Shown here piece after piece: positions 7,441-16,900 of a DNA stretch of 64,000 nt. The stretch covers positions 62,001 to 126,000 of the forward strand of contig NZ_CDME01000016.1 of assembly GCF_000826545.1 (NCBI RefSeq), in the 5' to 3' direction. The stretch's first letter is position 1. Each line of letters begins with the position of its first letter. This stretch comes from Kibdelosporangium sp. MJ126-NF4 (GTDB lineage Bacteria; Actinomycetota; Actinomycetes; Mycobacteriales; Pseudonocardiaceae). Made by a program: the position numbers and the translations under genes. Below the pieces are notes generated by a model. It saw only the letters and a list, made by a program, of their open reading frames with translations. It had not been told where the DNA came from and made no database searches.

Positions 7441-8214
7441 ATGACTGCAGCACCCCAGGTCGTCGTCCAGGCCAACCCGGATCTGCTCGCCGCGGCGACC
7501 GCCGCTCGACTCGTGACCAGACTGGTCGACGTGCAGGCCGCGACGGGATCGGCGTCGGTGGTGCTGACCGGCGGGCGGACCGGTGTCGCGGTGCTCGCGC
7601 AGGTGCTGGCCGTCCCCGCCAAAGACGCTGTCGACTGGTCCGCGGTGGACTTCTACTGGGGCGACGAGCGATTCCTGCCAGCCGGACACCCGGACCGCAA
7701 CGAAACCCAGGCACGGGAGGCGTTTCTGGACCACCTGCCCGTCGATCCGGCACGTGTCCACGTGATGGAACCGTCGGACGGGAGGTTCGGCGACGACCCG
7801 GACGCGGCCGCGGCGGCGTACGCGGAACTGTTGGCGGCGAAGGCACAGCAGCACGGCGAGGAGTCGGTGCCCGCGTTCGACGTGTGCATGCTGGGCGTCG
7901 GCGAGGAGGGACACACCGCGTCGATCTTCCCCGACTCCCCCGCGGTCCACGAGACCACGCTGACAGTCGTCGGCGTGCGCGACTGCCCGAAGCCGCCGCC
8001 CACGCGCGTCTCGCTGACGCTGCCCGCGATCCGGCGCTCTGCCGAGGTCTGGCTGCTGACCGGCGGCGACAGCAAGGCGGACGCGGTCGCGTCGGCCCTC
8101 AGCGGCGCCAGCGAGGTCGACATCCCGGTCGCCGGTGCGCGCGGCCGGACCCGCACGCTCTGGCTGCTGGACAAGGCAGCGGCCGCCCAGGTGCCGGACA
8201 CGCACTCGGCCTGA
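7441..8214 (+). CDS. pgl: 6-phosphogluconolactonase
   Basis: This 257-residue DevB-type lactonase hydrolyses 6-phosphoglucono-lactone, the product of Zwf. Family motifs are VVLTGGRTGVAV near residue 40, FYWGDERFLP near 72, and FDVCMLGVGEEGHTASIFP near 145. In most actinobacteria pgl follows opcA directly. Here it is ~4.6 kb away behind lon, the RHH/Clp-N gene and the asparaginase-like gene. It is separated from the latter by 13 bases and probably cotranscribed with it. A hairpin follows the stop codon. Confidence 0.95.
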   Translation: MTAAPQVVVQANPDLLAAATAARLVTRLVDVQAATGSASVVLTGGRTGVAVLAQVLAVPAKDAVDWSAVDFYWGDERFLPAGHPDRNETQAREAFLDHLPVDPARVHVMEPSDGRFGDDPDAAAAAYAELLAAKAQQHGEESVPAFDVCMLGVGEEGHTASIFPDSPAVHETTLTVVGVRDCPKPPPTRVSLTLPAIRRSAEVWLLTGGDSKADAVASALSGASEVDIPVAGARGRTRTLWLLDKAAAAQVPDTHSA

Positions 8215-8222
8215 ATTTTCGC

Positions 8223-8260
8223 CAACCTCGCCGGTCCGGCCGTCCGGCCCGGCAAGGTTG
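8223..8260. terminator. Hairpin between pgl and the P-loop ATPase gene
   Basis: CAACCTCGCCGGTCCGG (8223-8239) pairs with 8244-8260 at 15 of 17 positions over a 4-nt loop. It may terminate the pgl transcript. Its 3' arm contains AAGG (8254-8257), the only Shine-Dalgarno-like sequence 7 nt before the ATG at 8265, so folding would hide the downstream ribosome site. There is no T tract. Confidence 0.6.
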
Positions 8261-8264
8261 TCCC

Positions 8265-9731
8265 ATGGCAACCGAGCTCGATCCGCAGCGCCTCCACCTC
8301 AGTCGCGAGTTGACCAGGCACGCGATGCCGTGGATAGTCACCAAGGCTTTCGACACCGCCGAAATCCAGAACACCATGAGGTTCGCCGACGACACCACCC
8401 GCGACGAACTGCGGCTCGCGGCGCGGGAGGCCGAGGACGCCGTGGTCACAGCGGGCCCGGAATTCGAGGCGCTGTACCGGTTGGCCGTCGGCAGGAACGG
8501 ACAGATCGACGAGAAGCTCCTGGCCAAGGAACTGCGCCGCGGCGAGTGGCCGATCCGGTGGGGCGTGCTCTATGAACGACGGGTACACCGGTCAACACCG
8601 GAAACGCTGTACGACGCGATCTGCGACTGGTGCACTGTCGTCCTGCGCGACGGTGTGATGCCCGAGTTGCGCCGGGTCATCAACGCGCACCTGCCGGGCG
8701 GGTTCTCCACGACCCTTCAGATCGGTGCCGTTCCCGGTCTGCTGCGGGCGAACGACGTCAGCTTCGCGGTGCGCACCAAGTCGATGGCACGGTTCCGCCG
8801 TGCGATCGCACGCACGCACGACAGCGGCGCGATCGGCCTCGCGGGGCCGCGTGGGTCGGGCAAGAGCACGCTGATCCACGACTATGTGGCCAAGCTGCCC
8901 AGCACACACGATCTGCGGCCGCTCGCGTTGGTGGTGACGTGCCCGGTGCACTACGAGGCCAGGGACTTCGTACTGCACCTGCACGCGAGCCTGTGCCGGA
9001 CCGTCCTCGGGCTTCTCGGGAAGGACGACGGCGACCGTCCGAAGGCCCGCAAGCCGCACCGGTTCGCCACCGTGAAGTACTTCATGGCAACTGTTCTGCG
9101 AGTGGTGCTCGGGGTCGCGGCCGGTGCGGCGGCACTGCTGCCCGTTGTCCGGGTCGACTTCACCCGCCCGATCGTCCCGCAGCTGACGCACCCGCCGACT
9201 TCGTTCGAGTGGTGGATGTTCCCATTGGTACTGCTGGCGTCGTACGCGCTCGTGTCCGTGGCGCGCCTCGTGCTCAGCGTGTTTCGCTGGCTGGTCACGC
9301 TGGCGCTGGACTCGCTGGGCTCGGTCGGTGCCCTGCTCGCGACGCTGGAGGGGAGTTCGCGTCGGTGGGCCCACGACCGCGGCGTCGACGAGATCGAGCA
9401 GACCGCTCGCAGGGACCTGCGCCGGATCCGGGTGCTGCAGACGTCCACCACCGGCTGGTCGGGCAAGCTCACGTTGCCGTTCGCACCGGAGGCGTCGACG
9501 ACCAAGTCGTTGCAACTCGCCGAGCGACCGCTCACCTATCCCGAAGTGGTCGACGCGTTCCGGGGCTTCGTCGCGCACTGCGTCGAGGTCTTCGGACCAG
9601 CGGTGATCGCGATCGACGAGGTGGACAAGATCGAGTCGACCGAGCGGGCACAGGCGTTCATCAACGACATCAAGGGGATCTTCGGTGTCCCCACTGCCTG
9701 TACCTCGTGTCGATCTCCGAGGACGCGATGA
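8265..9731 (+). CDS. KAP-like membrane P-loop ATPase, N-terminal part (frameshifted)
   Basis: The frame starts at ATG 8265 and gives 488 residues. There is a soluble N-terminal region, a Walker A motif GPRGSGKST at ~194-202, two hydrophobic spans at ~268-330 (FMATVLRVVLGVAAGAAALL and a second segment containing WWMFPLVLLASYALV), and a Walker B VIAIDEVDK at ~447. Membrane helices inserted between Walker A and Walker B are the hallmark of KAP-type NTPases. Homology-like sequence stops at about 9690, where the frame runs into an unrelated tail and a TGA. The true continuation lies in the -1 frame (next entry): restoring one C in the CCCC run 9689-9692 fuses both parts into a ~719-residue protein. 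Confidence 0.8.
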   Translation: MATELDPQRLHLSRELTRHAMPWIVTKAFDTAEIQNTMRFADDTTRDELRLAAREAEDAVVTAGPEFEALYRLAVGRNGQIDEKLLAKELRRGEWPIRWGVLYERRVHRSTPETLYDAICDWCTVVLRDGVMPELRRVINAHLPGGFSTTLQIGAVPGLLRANDVSFAVRTKSMARFRRAIARTHDSGAIGLAGPRGSGKSTLIHDYVAKLPSTHDLRPLALVVTCPVHYEARDFVLHLHASLCRTVLGLLGKDDGDRPKARKPHRFATVKYFMATVLRVVLGVAAGAAALLPVVRVDFTRPIVPQLTHPPTSFEWWMFPLVLLASYALVSVARLVLSVFRWLVTLALDSLGSVGALLATLEGSSRRWAHDRGVDEIEQTARRDLRRIRVLQTSTTGWSGKLTLPFAPEASTTKSLQLAERPLTYPEVVDAFRGFVAHCVEVFGPAVIAIDEVDKIESTERAQAFINDIKGIFGVPTACTSCRSPRTR

Positions 9732-10423
9732 TCACCTTCGAACGCACCGGCCTCGGCATCCGGGACGCGTTCGACAGCGCGTTCGACGAGATCGTGCCGG
9801 TCGACTACCTCGACCTCGCCGACTCGCTGGAGTTGCTGCACACCCGGGTGATCGGCATCCCCGAGCCGTTCGGCTTCCTCTGCCACTGCCTGTCCGGCGG
9901 TCTGCCGCGCGAGCTCATCCGGTCGCTGCGGCGCGTCGCCGAGCACCGGCGGGACCGGAAACCCACGTCGCTGTCGGTGATCTGCCGCAAGCTCGTCCTC
10001 GATGACCTGGCCGCGAGGGTCCACGAGTTCCGGATCGTCGCCAACCGGCTCGACGTCCAGCACGGCACCGCCGTCCTCGAGCCCCTCGTCCACCTCCCGC
10101 GTGACGTGTCCGCGAAGGACTTGCTCGACCTCACGACCAGTCTGATCCGGCGCCAGCACACCGGCTCGACACCGCAGGCGCTCGACCGGCTGCGCAAGGA
10201 GGCCGCCATGCTCGCGTACCACGGCGCCACCTTGCTCCAGGTCTTCACCGACCACCTGGACGAGGACACGGCCAAGCGCGCCCGCGACCAGACGGACCTA
10301 CCTGGTTCGTTCGACCAGCTCGGACGGGCACGCAAGGCGATCACCGGCGACCCGCACCTGGCGGGGCTGCTGCTGGACGAGTTCCGGCACGCGTGGAGCC
10401 TGTCCACGGTGTCCGCTCGTTGA
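9728..10423 (+). CDS. KAP-like P-loop ATPase, C-terminal part (frameshifted)
   Basis: This is the C-terminal ~231 residues of the ATPase above, in the -1 frame. ATG 9728 overlaps the upstream TGA (ATGA), so it could be translated by coupling. However, codons upstream of this ATG in the same frame read CLYLVSISEDAM, a sensible continuation of the Walker B region, which shows that the break is an indel rather than a natural gene boundary. The region contains helical segments such as PREVIRSL-like PRELIRSLRR and no further catalytic motif that I recognise. Whether the break is biological or a sequencing error cannot be decided here. Confidence 0.7.
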   Translation: MITFERTGLGIRDAFDSAFDEIVPVDYLDLADSLELLHTRVIGIPEPFGFLCHCLSGGLPRELIRSLRRVAEHRRDRKPTSLSVICRKLVLDDLAARVHEFRIVANRLDVQHGTAVLEPLVHLPRDVSAKDLLDLTTSLIRRQHTGSTPQALDRLRKEAAMLAYHGATLLQVFTDHLDEDTAKRARDQTDLPGSFDQLGRARKAITGDPHLAGLLLDEFRHAWSLSTVSAR

Positions 10424-10492
10424 CGACACGGATCCCTTTGCGGTCTGTGCATATTCGTGCGCCCGGCGGTGTCGGTGGCCTAGCTTCGAGGT

Positions 10493-11701
10493 GTGACCGA
10501 GGACTCAGGGATTCGTGAGCTCGCCGGTCGGTACCGGCTGATCACGCCGCTGGGACGGCGGATGATGCGCGGGTGGGACCTGCACCTGCGCCAGGTCGTG
10601 GCGGTCCGGCTGTTCGGCCAGCAGAACGAGCCGGAGCTGTTCCTCGACCGGGCCAGCGCGCTGACGGACCTGGCCCATCCCGGGCTGGTGCGGGTGCTCG
10701 ACGCGGGAGTCGCCGACGACGGCGAACCGTTCGTGGTTCAGGAGTTCATCGCGGGCACGACACTGAAAGCGCGGCTGGCCAACGGTGTGCTGACCGCGAA
10801 CACTGTCACCGAACTCGGGTCCACGCTGGGCCGGGCGTTGGCGTACGCGCACGCGCAGGGCGTGGCGCACCGAAGCATCCACCCCGGCACCATCATGCTC
10901 GGCCCCGGCCAGGAGCCCTGCTTCACCGACGTCGGTGTCACGGAACGCTCGCCCGTCTCCTACCTCGCACCGGAACAGGCATACGGCGAGGATCCGACGA
11001 TGGCGTCCGACGTGTACTCGTTCGGTCTCGTCCTGCTCGAAGCACTGACCGGCCGCACGGAGTACGCCGGTGACAGCGCGACGACAGCGCTCGCCCGGTT
11101 GAGCCGCGCGCCGATCATCGACCAGAACCTGCCGCACGCCGCCGCGCTGCGGGCGATGCTGTGCCCGAACCCGAACGACCGGCCCGACGCGGCCACCTGT
11201 GTGGACCTGCTGCGCGGTTCGTCGGCGAGGTCGCGGGTGCAGACGAGGACCGTCCTGGTGGCGGCGGTCGCCGCCGCGATGGCCGCGACCGGGATCACGA
11301 TCGTCATGACGCTGTCGAAGCAGCAGCCCCAACCGTTGGTGGAACCTCGTGTCGCGCCCCAGGAAACCGTCACCGCCGAGGTGACCGTGCCGCCTCCGGC
11401 AATCCCGACCATCACCGAGTTCGTGGACAGGACAGCGGACCGGGCAGCCCGTCAGAAGACCGACCGGCCAGCCCCAGGCACGGGACCAGCGGCAGACGTC
11501 CGGTCACTCGCGATCGCACAAGCGGTGCACGACCAGCCAACCGCGCCGGTACCAACAACAACCCCGCCCACGTCCGCACCGGACTGGTCGCCGTGGCGGC
11601 CGTGGGAGCAGATCGCGCACGCGAAGAAGAAACACCGGCCCTGGCCGGTCTCGCCGCCCTCGCCTCTGCCGCGCGGCGGGGACAAGGACGACGAGAACTA
11701 G
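10493..11701 (+). CDS. Membrane-anchored Ser/Thr pseudokinase
   Basis: The 402-residue protein has a kinase-like N-terminal domain (~1-235), one transmembrane span (~246-268) and a Pro/Thr-rich extracellular tail. The fold is recognisable from YLAPEQAYGEDPTMASDVYSFG. Catalytic positions are lost: no GxGxxG loop (PLGRRMMRG), VAVK is VAVR, HRD is HRS (AHRSIHPG), and DFG is DVG. It is therefore predicted to be inactive as a kinase and to act as a scaffold or sensor. GTG 10493 follows a CGAGG sequence. It lies 69 bases after the split ATPase gene on the same strand and converges on the GDPD gene. Confidence 0.85.
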   Translation: MTEDSGIRELAGRYRLITPLGRRMMRGWDLHLRQVVAVRLFGQQNEPELFLDRASALTDLAHPGLVRVLDAGVADDGEPFVVQEFIAGTTLKARLANGVLTANTVTELGSTLGRALAYAHAQGVAHRSIHPGTIMLGPGQEPCFTDVGVTERSPVSYLAPEQAYGEDPTMASDVYSFGLVLLEALTGRTEYAGDSATTALARLSRAPIIDQNLPHAAALRAMLCPNPNDRPDAATCVDLLRGSSARSRVQTRTVLVAAVAAAMAATGITIVMTLSKQQPQPLVEPRVAPQETVTAEVTVPPPAIPTITEFVDRTADRAARQKTDRPAPGTGPAADVRSLAIAQAVHDQPTAPVPTTTPPTSAPDWSPWRPWEQIAHAKKKHRPWPVSPPSPLPRGGDKDDEN

Positions 11702-11704
11702 TTT

Positions 11705-13756
11705 TCAGCGCAGGCCGTTGCGGCGGGCCACCGCGATCAGCACGTCGGGGTCGTCGGAGATGATCCCGGTGACGCCCAGGTCGATCACCCGCTGGATGGT
11801 CGCCTCGTCGTTCACCGTGTACGGCACGACCTTCATGCCGTACTTCGACTCCAGTTCCGGTGCGCCGGGGCCGAAGTAGTACTTCGGGTCGGTGCGCAGG
11901 TACCAGTCGTCCGAGGTGACCTTGGTCTGCTTCGGGTCGTGCACCTGCCAGTTCGCCGACACCGTCGACGCGCCTGCGGCGCGCACGAGCTTGCCGAGGT
12001 CGCGGAACCGCCACCAGTCCAGGCCGCCGGTCCACGCGCTCGGCACCGACGGGTCGCCGTACGCGGCCATCAGCGAGCACTCGTCGGCGACGGTCCTGCA
12101 CTCGTCCGGCCCGTACTGCCAGATCAGGGCGACGGTCTCGATGCGCGGGTCGACCGCGCGGGCGAGCCGGATGGTCCGCCAGTCGAACGACTGGATCGTG
12201 GCGCGGTGTGCCATCCCCGCCTTCTCGATCGCGCCGACCAGCTGCAGCGTGAACTGCCAGTACGGCGCGGTGTCGTCGCTGATCGGGCTGATCTTGGTCT
12301 CGATGTTGAGCCGGATGTCGTTCCGGCCGCTGCGCTTGACCAGGTCGAACACCTCGGTGAGGGTCGGGATGCGCTGGCCGGGCACGGCGACCTGCTTGGG
12401 GAACTCCGGCAGGGTCTTGCTGCCGCAGTCGATCGTCCTGATCTGCGCCAGTGTGAGCTTGCGGATCGGTTTGCCGACGTACGGGAACTCCGGGTCGCCC
12501 GGTTTGACCGGCGCGGTGTCCACGCAGTGCGAGCCGTTGATCGTCCGGTCGTGGCTGACCACGAGCTGGTTGTCCTGGGTGACGCCGGTGTCCAGTTCCA
12601 GGGTGGACACCTCGGGCAGGCCGAGGGAGTACTGGAACGCTGCCAGCGTGTTCTCCGGGCGCACTGCACGGCCGCCGCGGTGGGCCTGCACGTCGAACGG
12701 TGACGCGTAGCCGCGCGGGAGCGTGAACCCGCGCTGCTTCATCAGCTCACGCAGCCGGTCCGGGTAGTCGGTGATGATGCCGTCGACGCCGTCGTCGATC
12801 AGCTTGGCCATGGTCGCCGTGTCGTCGATCGTCCACGGGACGACTTTGACGCCGTTGCGGTGCGCGTGGCGGACCATGTCCTTGGTGACGTACGGCTTGT
12901 AGTCCGGATCGGTCACCTTGCCCGCCTGCGGGAAGCCGTGCACCGGTGAGAACGCGTCCGCCTTGAACGACTTGACCGCGGCGATCGGGTCGCCGCCGAA
13001 GTCGTCGATGTCGATCCCGCCGAGCCACGGCGACTTGCCGGGCTTGCCGACCTGGAGGAAGTCGAAGTTGGTCAGTGCGACGACGGGCAGTTCCGGCGCG
13101 ACCTGGCGCATCCGGATCAGCGCGCCCCAGTCGAAGCTCTGGACGCTGACCCGCCTGGTGAACCCGGCTTCCCGGATCTCACGGGCAGCGACCTGGACGA
13201 ACTGCTCGCGCGGCGCGGTCTCGTTCGGCGCGCCTGCCTCGACCTTGGTCTCGATGTTCAGCTTGACGCCGTCCGCGCGGTAGCGCTTCACCAGGTCGAA
13301 AACCTCGCGCAGCAACGGCATCCGCGACCCGGGCGACTGCATTGCTCCCGGGTGGTCCGGCAGCTTGCGCGAGCCGCAGTCGAGAGTTTTGACTTGGGCG
13401 AGCGTCAGAGTGTTGACGTACTTGCCGATGTACGGAAACTCCGGGTCGCCCGGTGTGACGGGGCCGGTGTCGACGCATTTCCTGCCGTCGACGCGGCGAT
13501 CGTGGGTGACGACGGCCTGGCCGTCCTCGGTGATCTGCAGATCGAGTTCGAGCGTGCTGACGCCGAGCCGGATCGCGGTGCCGAACGAGCTGAGCGTGCT
13601 CTCCGACCGTAACCCGAGCCCACCTCGGTGAGCCTGTAAGTCGAAGCCGCCGCGTGTGCGCTCGGCCTGCGCTGGAGCCGCGAGCAGACCTGTGACCAGG
13701 GCTAACGCGGCCGCTGTGCCGATTGTGCCGACTGCTGTCGGCCGGAACCTTCTCAT
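11705..13756 (-). CDS. Secreted glycerophosphodiester phosphodiesterase with two GDPD domains
   Basis: The 683-residue protein carries a Sec-type signal peptide (~1-31, ending PAQA) and two consecutive GDPD modules. Module 1 (~38-330) has QAHRGGLGLRSESTL, LELDLQ and VVTHD (His 43, Glu 70, Asp 72, His 85). Module 2 (~355-683) has QAHRGGRAVRPENTL, LELDTG and VVSHD. Both retain the metal and catalytic His/Glu/Asp positions that I can identify. It would release glycerol-3-phosphate and an alcohol from glycerophosphodiesters outside the cell. It is divergent from the secreted phosphodiester glycosidase/phosphoesterase gene, a pairing that suggests phosphate or teichoic-acid scavenging. Confidence 0.93.
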   Translation of the reverse strand: MRRFRPTAVGTIGTAAALALVTGLLAAPAQAERTRGGFDLQAHRGGLGLRSESTLSSFGTAIRLGVSTLELDLQITEDGQAVVTHDRRVDGRKCVDTGPVTPGDPEFPYIGKYVNTLTLAQVKTLDCGSRKLPDHPGAMQSPGSRMPLLREVFDLVKRYRADGVKLNIETKVEAGAPNETAPREQFVQVAAREIREAGFTRRVSVQSFDWGALIRMRQVAPELPVVALTNFDFLQVGKPGKSPWLGGIDIDDFGGDPIAAVKSFKADAFSPVHGFPQAGKVTDPDYKPYVTKDMVRHAHRNGVKVVPWTIDDTATMAKLIDDGVDGIITDYPDRLRELMKQRGFTLPRGYASPFDVQAHRGGRAVRPENTLAAFQYSLGLPEVSTLELDTGVTQDNQLVVSHDRTINGSHCVDTAPVKPGDPEFPYVGKPIRKLTLAQIRTIDCGSKTLPEFPKQVAVPGQRIPTLTEVFDLVKRSGRNDIRLNIETKISPISDDTAPYWQFTLQLVGAIEKAGMAHRATIQSFDWRTIRLARAVDPRIETVALIWQYGPDECRTVADECSLMAAYGDPSVPSAWTGGLDWWRFRDLGKLVRAAGASTVSANWQVHDPKQTKVTSDDWYLRTDPKYYFGPGAPELESKYGMKVVPYTVNDEATIQRVIDLGVTGIISDDPDVLIAVARRNGLR

Positions 13757-13781
13757 AGGCGCGAAGGCTGACAGCCGGAAA

Positions 13782-13810
13782 CGAACGGACTTGAACCATT
13801 CACTGAACTT
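13782..13810 (-). promoter_or_regulatory. Possible degenerate PHO box before the GDPD gene
   Basis: Read on the minus strand, GTTCA, GTTCA and GTTCG occur with 12- and 10-base spacing just upstream of the GDPD start. Actinobacterial PhoP boxes are 11-base direct repeats beginning GTTCA. The spacing is imperfect and the outer half of each unit is not conserved, so this is tentative. The location between two secreted phosphoesterase genes is what makes it worth recording. Confidence 0.3.
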
Positions 13811-13906
13811 TTCGCCGGTCTACACCGAAAGGCGGTTTCCCGGGCAACCACTTTCCAGGTTTGCTGTCACCTCGTAAAGCGTTCACATGCACCATTTGGA
13901 GTACCC

Positions 13907-16900
13907 GTGCCGTTACGCACGCGGGTTGCCGCGTTACCTGCGTTATTGCTGCTAGGACTGGCCAGCCCGGCGGTTGCCGCGCCGGTCGTCGACCTCCCGG
14001 ACACGACGTCCACCCTGTCCGCCGTCGATCCGGCGAAACGGATCGAAACCTCGCGCACGACCCGGCCCGTCGCCCCGGGCGTGACGCTCAGCTCGTTCGA
14101 CTGGTACGAGCCCGGTGACGCGGGCGGCTGGGTGCGCGGCGACTCACTGACCGTCGACCTCGGCGCGGGCACCACCGTCGACTACGTCGACCCCGGCGCG
14201 GTCACCAAGGCGGAGCCGCTGTCCACCCAGGCGGGCAGCAAACGCGCGGTGGCCGCCGTGAACGGGGACTTCTTCGACATCAACAACTCCAACGCGCCGG
14301 AAGGCGCGGGGATCAAGTCCGGTTCGCTGGTCAAGTCGCCGAACACCGGGCACAACCGGGCGGTCGGGATCGACGCGGCGGGCATCGGCCGGGTCATGGA
14401 GGTCTTCTTCGACGGCACGCTGACCACTCCGGGCGGCACGACCAAGCTGACGCAGCTCAACAGCGCGCGGATCGACGCGGGCGGCATCGGCGTGTTCAAC
14501 CCGGTCTGGGGTACGTACTCTCGCGACCGCGGCACCCAGGGCGCCGCGAAGGTCGCCGAGGTGATCGTGCAGAACGACACCGTGACGCAGGTCCGCCCGA
14601 CACCGGGCGCGGACCCGTTGCCCGCCAACGGTTACGCCCTCGTCGGCCGCGAGGCGGGCGCGGACAGGCTGGCCGCGTTGAAGCCCGGCGACAAGGTCAC
14701 GGTCCAGTACTCCTCGCGGACCAGCGACGGCAGCAAGCCCAAGGCGTTGATCGGCGGCAACCAACCGCTGATCCGCAACGGGCAGATCGTCGCCCCCGAC
14801 GACCCGTTGCACCCGCGCACCGCGGTCGGTTTCTCCGCTGACGGCAAGAAGATGTTCCTGCTGACCGTCGACGGCAGGCAGGCGCCGTACCTGCTCGGCC
14901 TCAACCTCAAGGACCTTGCCGCGATCCTGAAGGAGATGGGCGCGTACAACGCGCTGAACCTCGACGGCGGCGGCTCGTCGACGATGCTCGCGCGGGAACC
15001 GGGCACCACGGAACTCGATGTGGAGAACAAGCCGTCGGACGGCGGCGAACGGCCTGTCCCGAACGGACTCGCGCTGTACGCGCCCGCGGGAAGCGGGAAG
15101 CTGACCGGTTTCTGGGTGACCACCGCGAGCGACCGGGAGAACTCGCCCGGCACCGACCCGATCCCCGGCGGCCGTCCCGACCGCGTGTTCCCCGGCCTGA
15201 CTCGCAGGCTGATCGCGAACGGCCACGACGAGACCTACGGCCCGGCAGAGGGTTCGCACACCTGGCAGGCCTCCGGTGGCGGATGGATCGGCGGCGACGG
15301 CGTCTTCCACGCCACGACCAAGGGAACCGCCAAGGTGTCCGCGCGCAACGGCCGGATCTCCGGTGACACCACCCTCACCGTGCTGGGGCCGCTCACCCGG
15401 CTCACCCCGACGACCACGCGGCTCAGCCTCGCCGGTGAGGGCGCGACCGGCACCGTCGGCATCGTCGGCTACGACAACGACGGGTTCACCGCGCCGATCG
15501 AGCCCGCCGACGTGACACTGGACTACGACCGGTCGTTGCTGGAGATCACCCCGGCACCGGACGGCGGGTTGCGGGTCAAGGGCATCAAGCCACTCGGCTC
15601 CGCGGTGGTGACGGCGACGGTCGGCCAGCAGGTCACCAAGATCCCGGTGACGGTCGGCCTGGAGTCGCGTACGTTCGCCTCGTTCGACGACGGTGACAAG
15701 TGGACATTCGGCTCGGCGCGGGGAACCGGCTCGGTCGCTCCCGTCCCGAACGGGCACACCGGCGCCGGGCTCAAGCTGTCCTACGACTTCACGTTGTCGA
15801 CCGCCACCCGCACCGCGTACGCGACCGCACCGCAGCCGATCAAGATCCCCGGCCAGCCGCTCGCGCTCGGCGCGTGGGTGTACGGCAACGGCAAGGGCGA
15901 GTGGACTGCGTTCACCGTGATCGACGGCCAGGGCCAGTCCCGGTCGCTCTACGGCCCGTACATCACGTGGACCGGCTGGAAGTACATGGAGATCCCGGTG
16001 CCGTCCGGGATGGCGTTCCCGTTGACAGTCACCAGGTTCTACACGATCGAGACCAAGGCCGACCGGCAGTACACCGGTGAGGTGCTGATCGACGACTTCG
16101 TGGCCAAGGTGCCGCCGGACGTCCAGATCCCCGAGGAGACAACGGTTCCCGACCGGTTTGTGGTGCAGGACGGGACGGTCGACGGCAGGCAGTGGCGGTT
16201 CGCGGTGGTGTCCGACGCCCAGTTCGTCGCCCGCAACCCGGACAGCGACCTGGTCAAGGCAGCACGCCGGACACTGCGGGAGATCAAGGCGCAGAAACCG
16301 GACTTCCTTGTCATCAACGGCGATTTCGTCGACGAGGCGGCACCGGCCGACCTGCAACTGGCGCACCGGATCCTGACCGAGGAACTCGGCAACGAGCTGA
16401 AGTGGTACTACGTGCCGGGCAACCACGAGATCATGGGGCCGGGCACGATCGAGAACTTCCGGCGCGAGTTCGGTGCCACCAACCAGACCTTCGACCACAA
16501 GGGCACCCGGTTCGTGCTGCTCGACTCGTCGACCGGAACGATCCGCGGCGGCGGCTTCGACCAGACCGCGATGCTGCGCAAGGCGCTCGACACGGCCAAG
16601 TCCGACAAGTCGGTGCGATCGGTCGTGGTGATGGAGCACCACCCGCCGCGCGATCCCACTCCGGCCAAGGGCAGCCAGCTGTCCGACCGGCAGGAGGCCG
16701 CGATGGTGGAGCAGTGGCTCGGCGCGTTCCGGCACGAGACCGGCAAGGGCGCCGCGTTCATCGGCGGGCACGTCGGCGTGTTCCACGCGTCCCGTGTGGA
16801 CGGTGTGCCGTACCTGATCAACGGCAACTCCGGCAAAGCCCCGAGCGACGGCAGCACGTTGGGCGGCTTCACCGGCTGGAGCATGCTGGGCGTGGACAAC

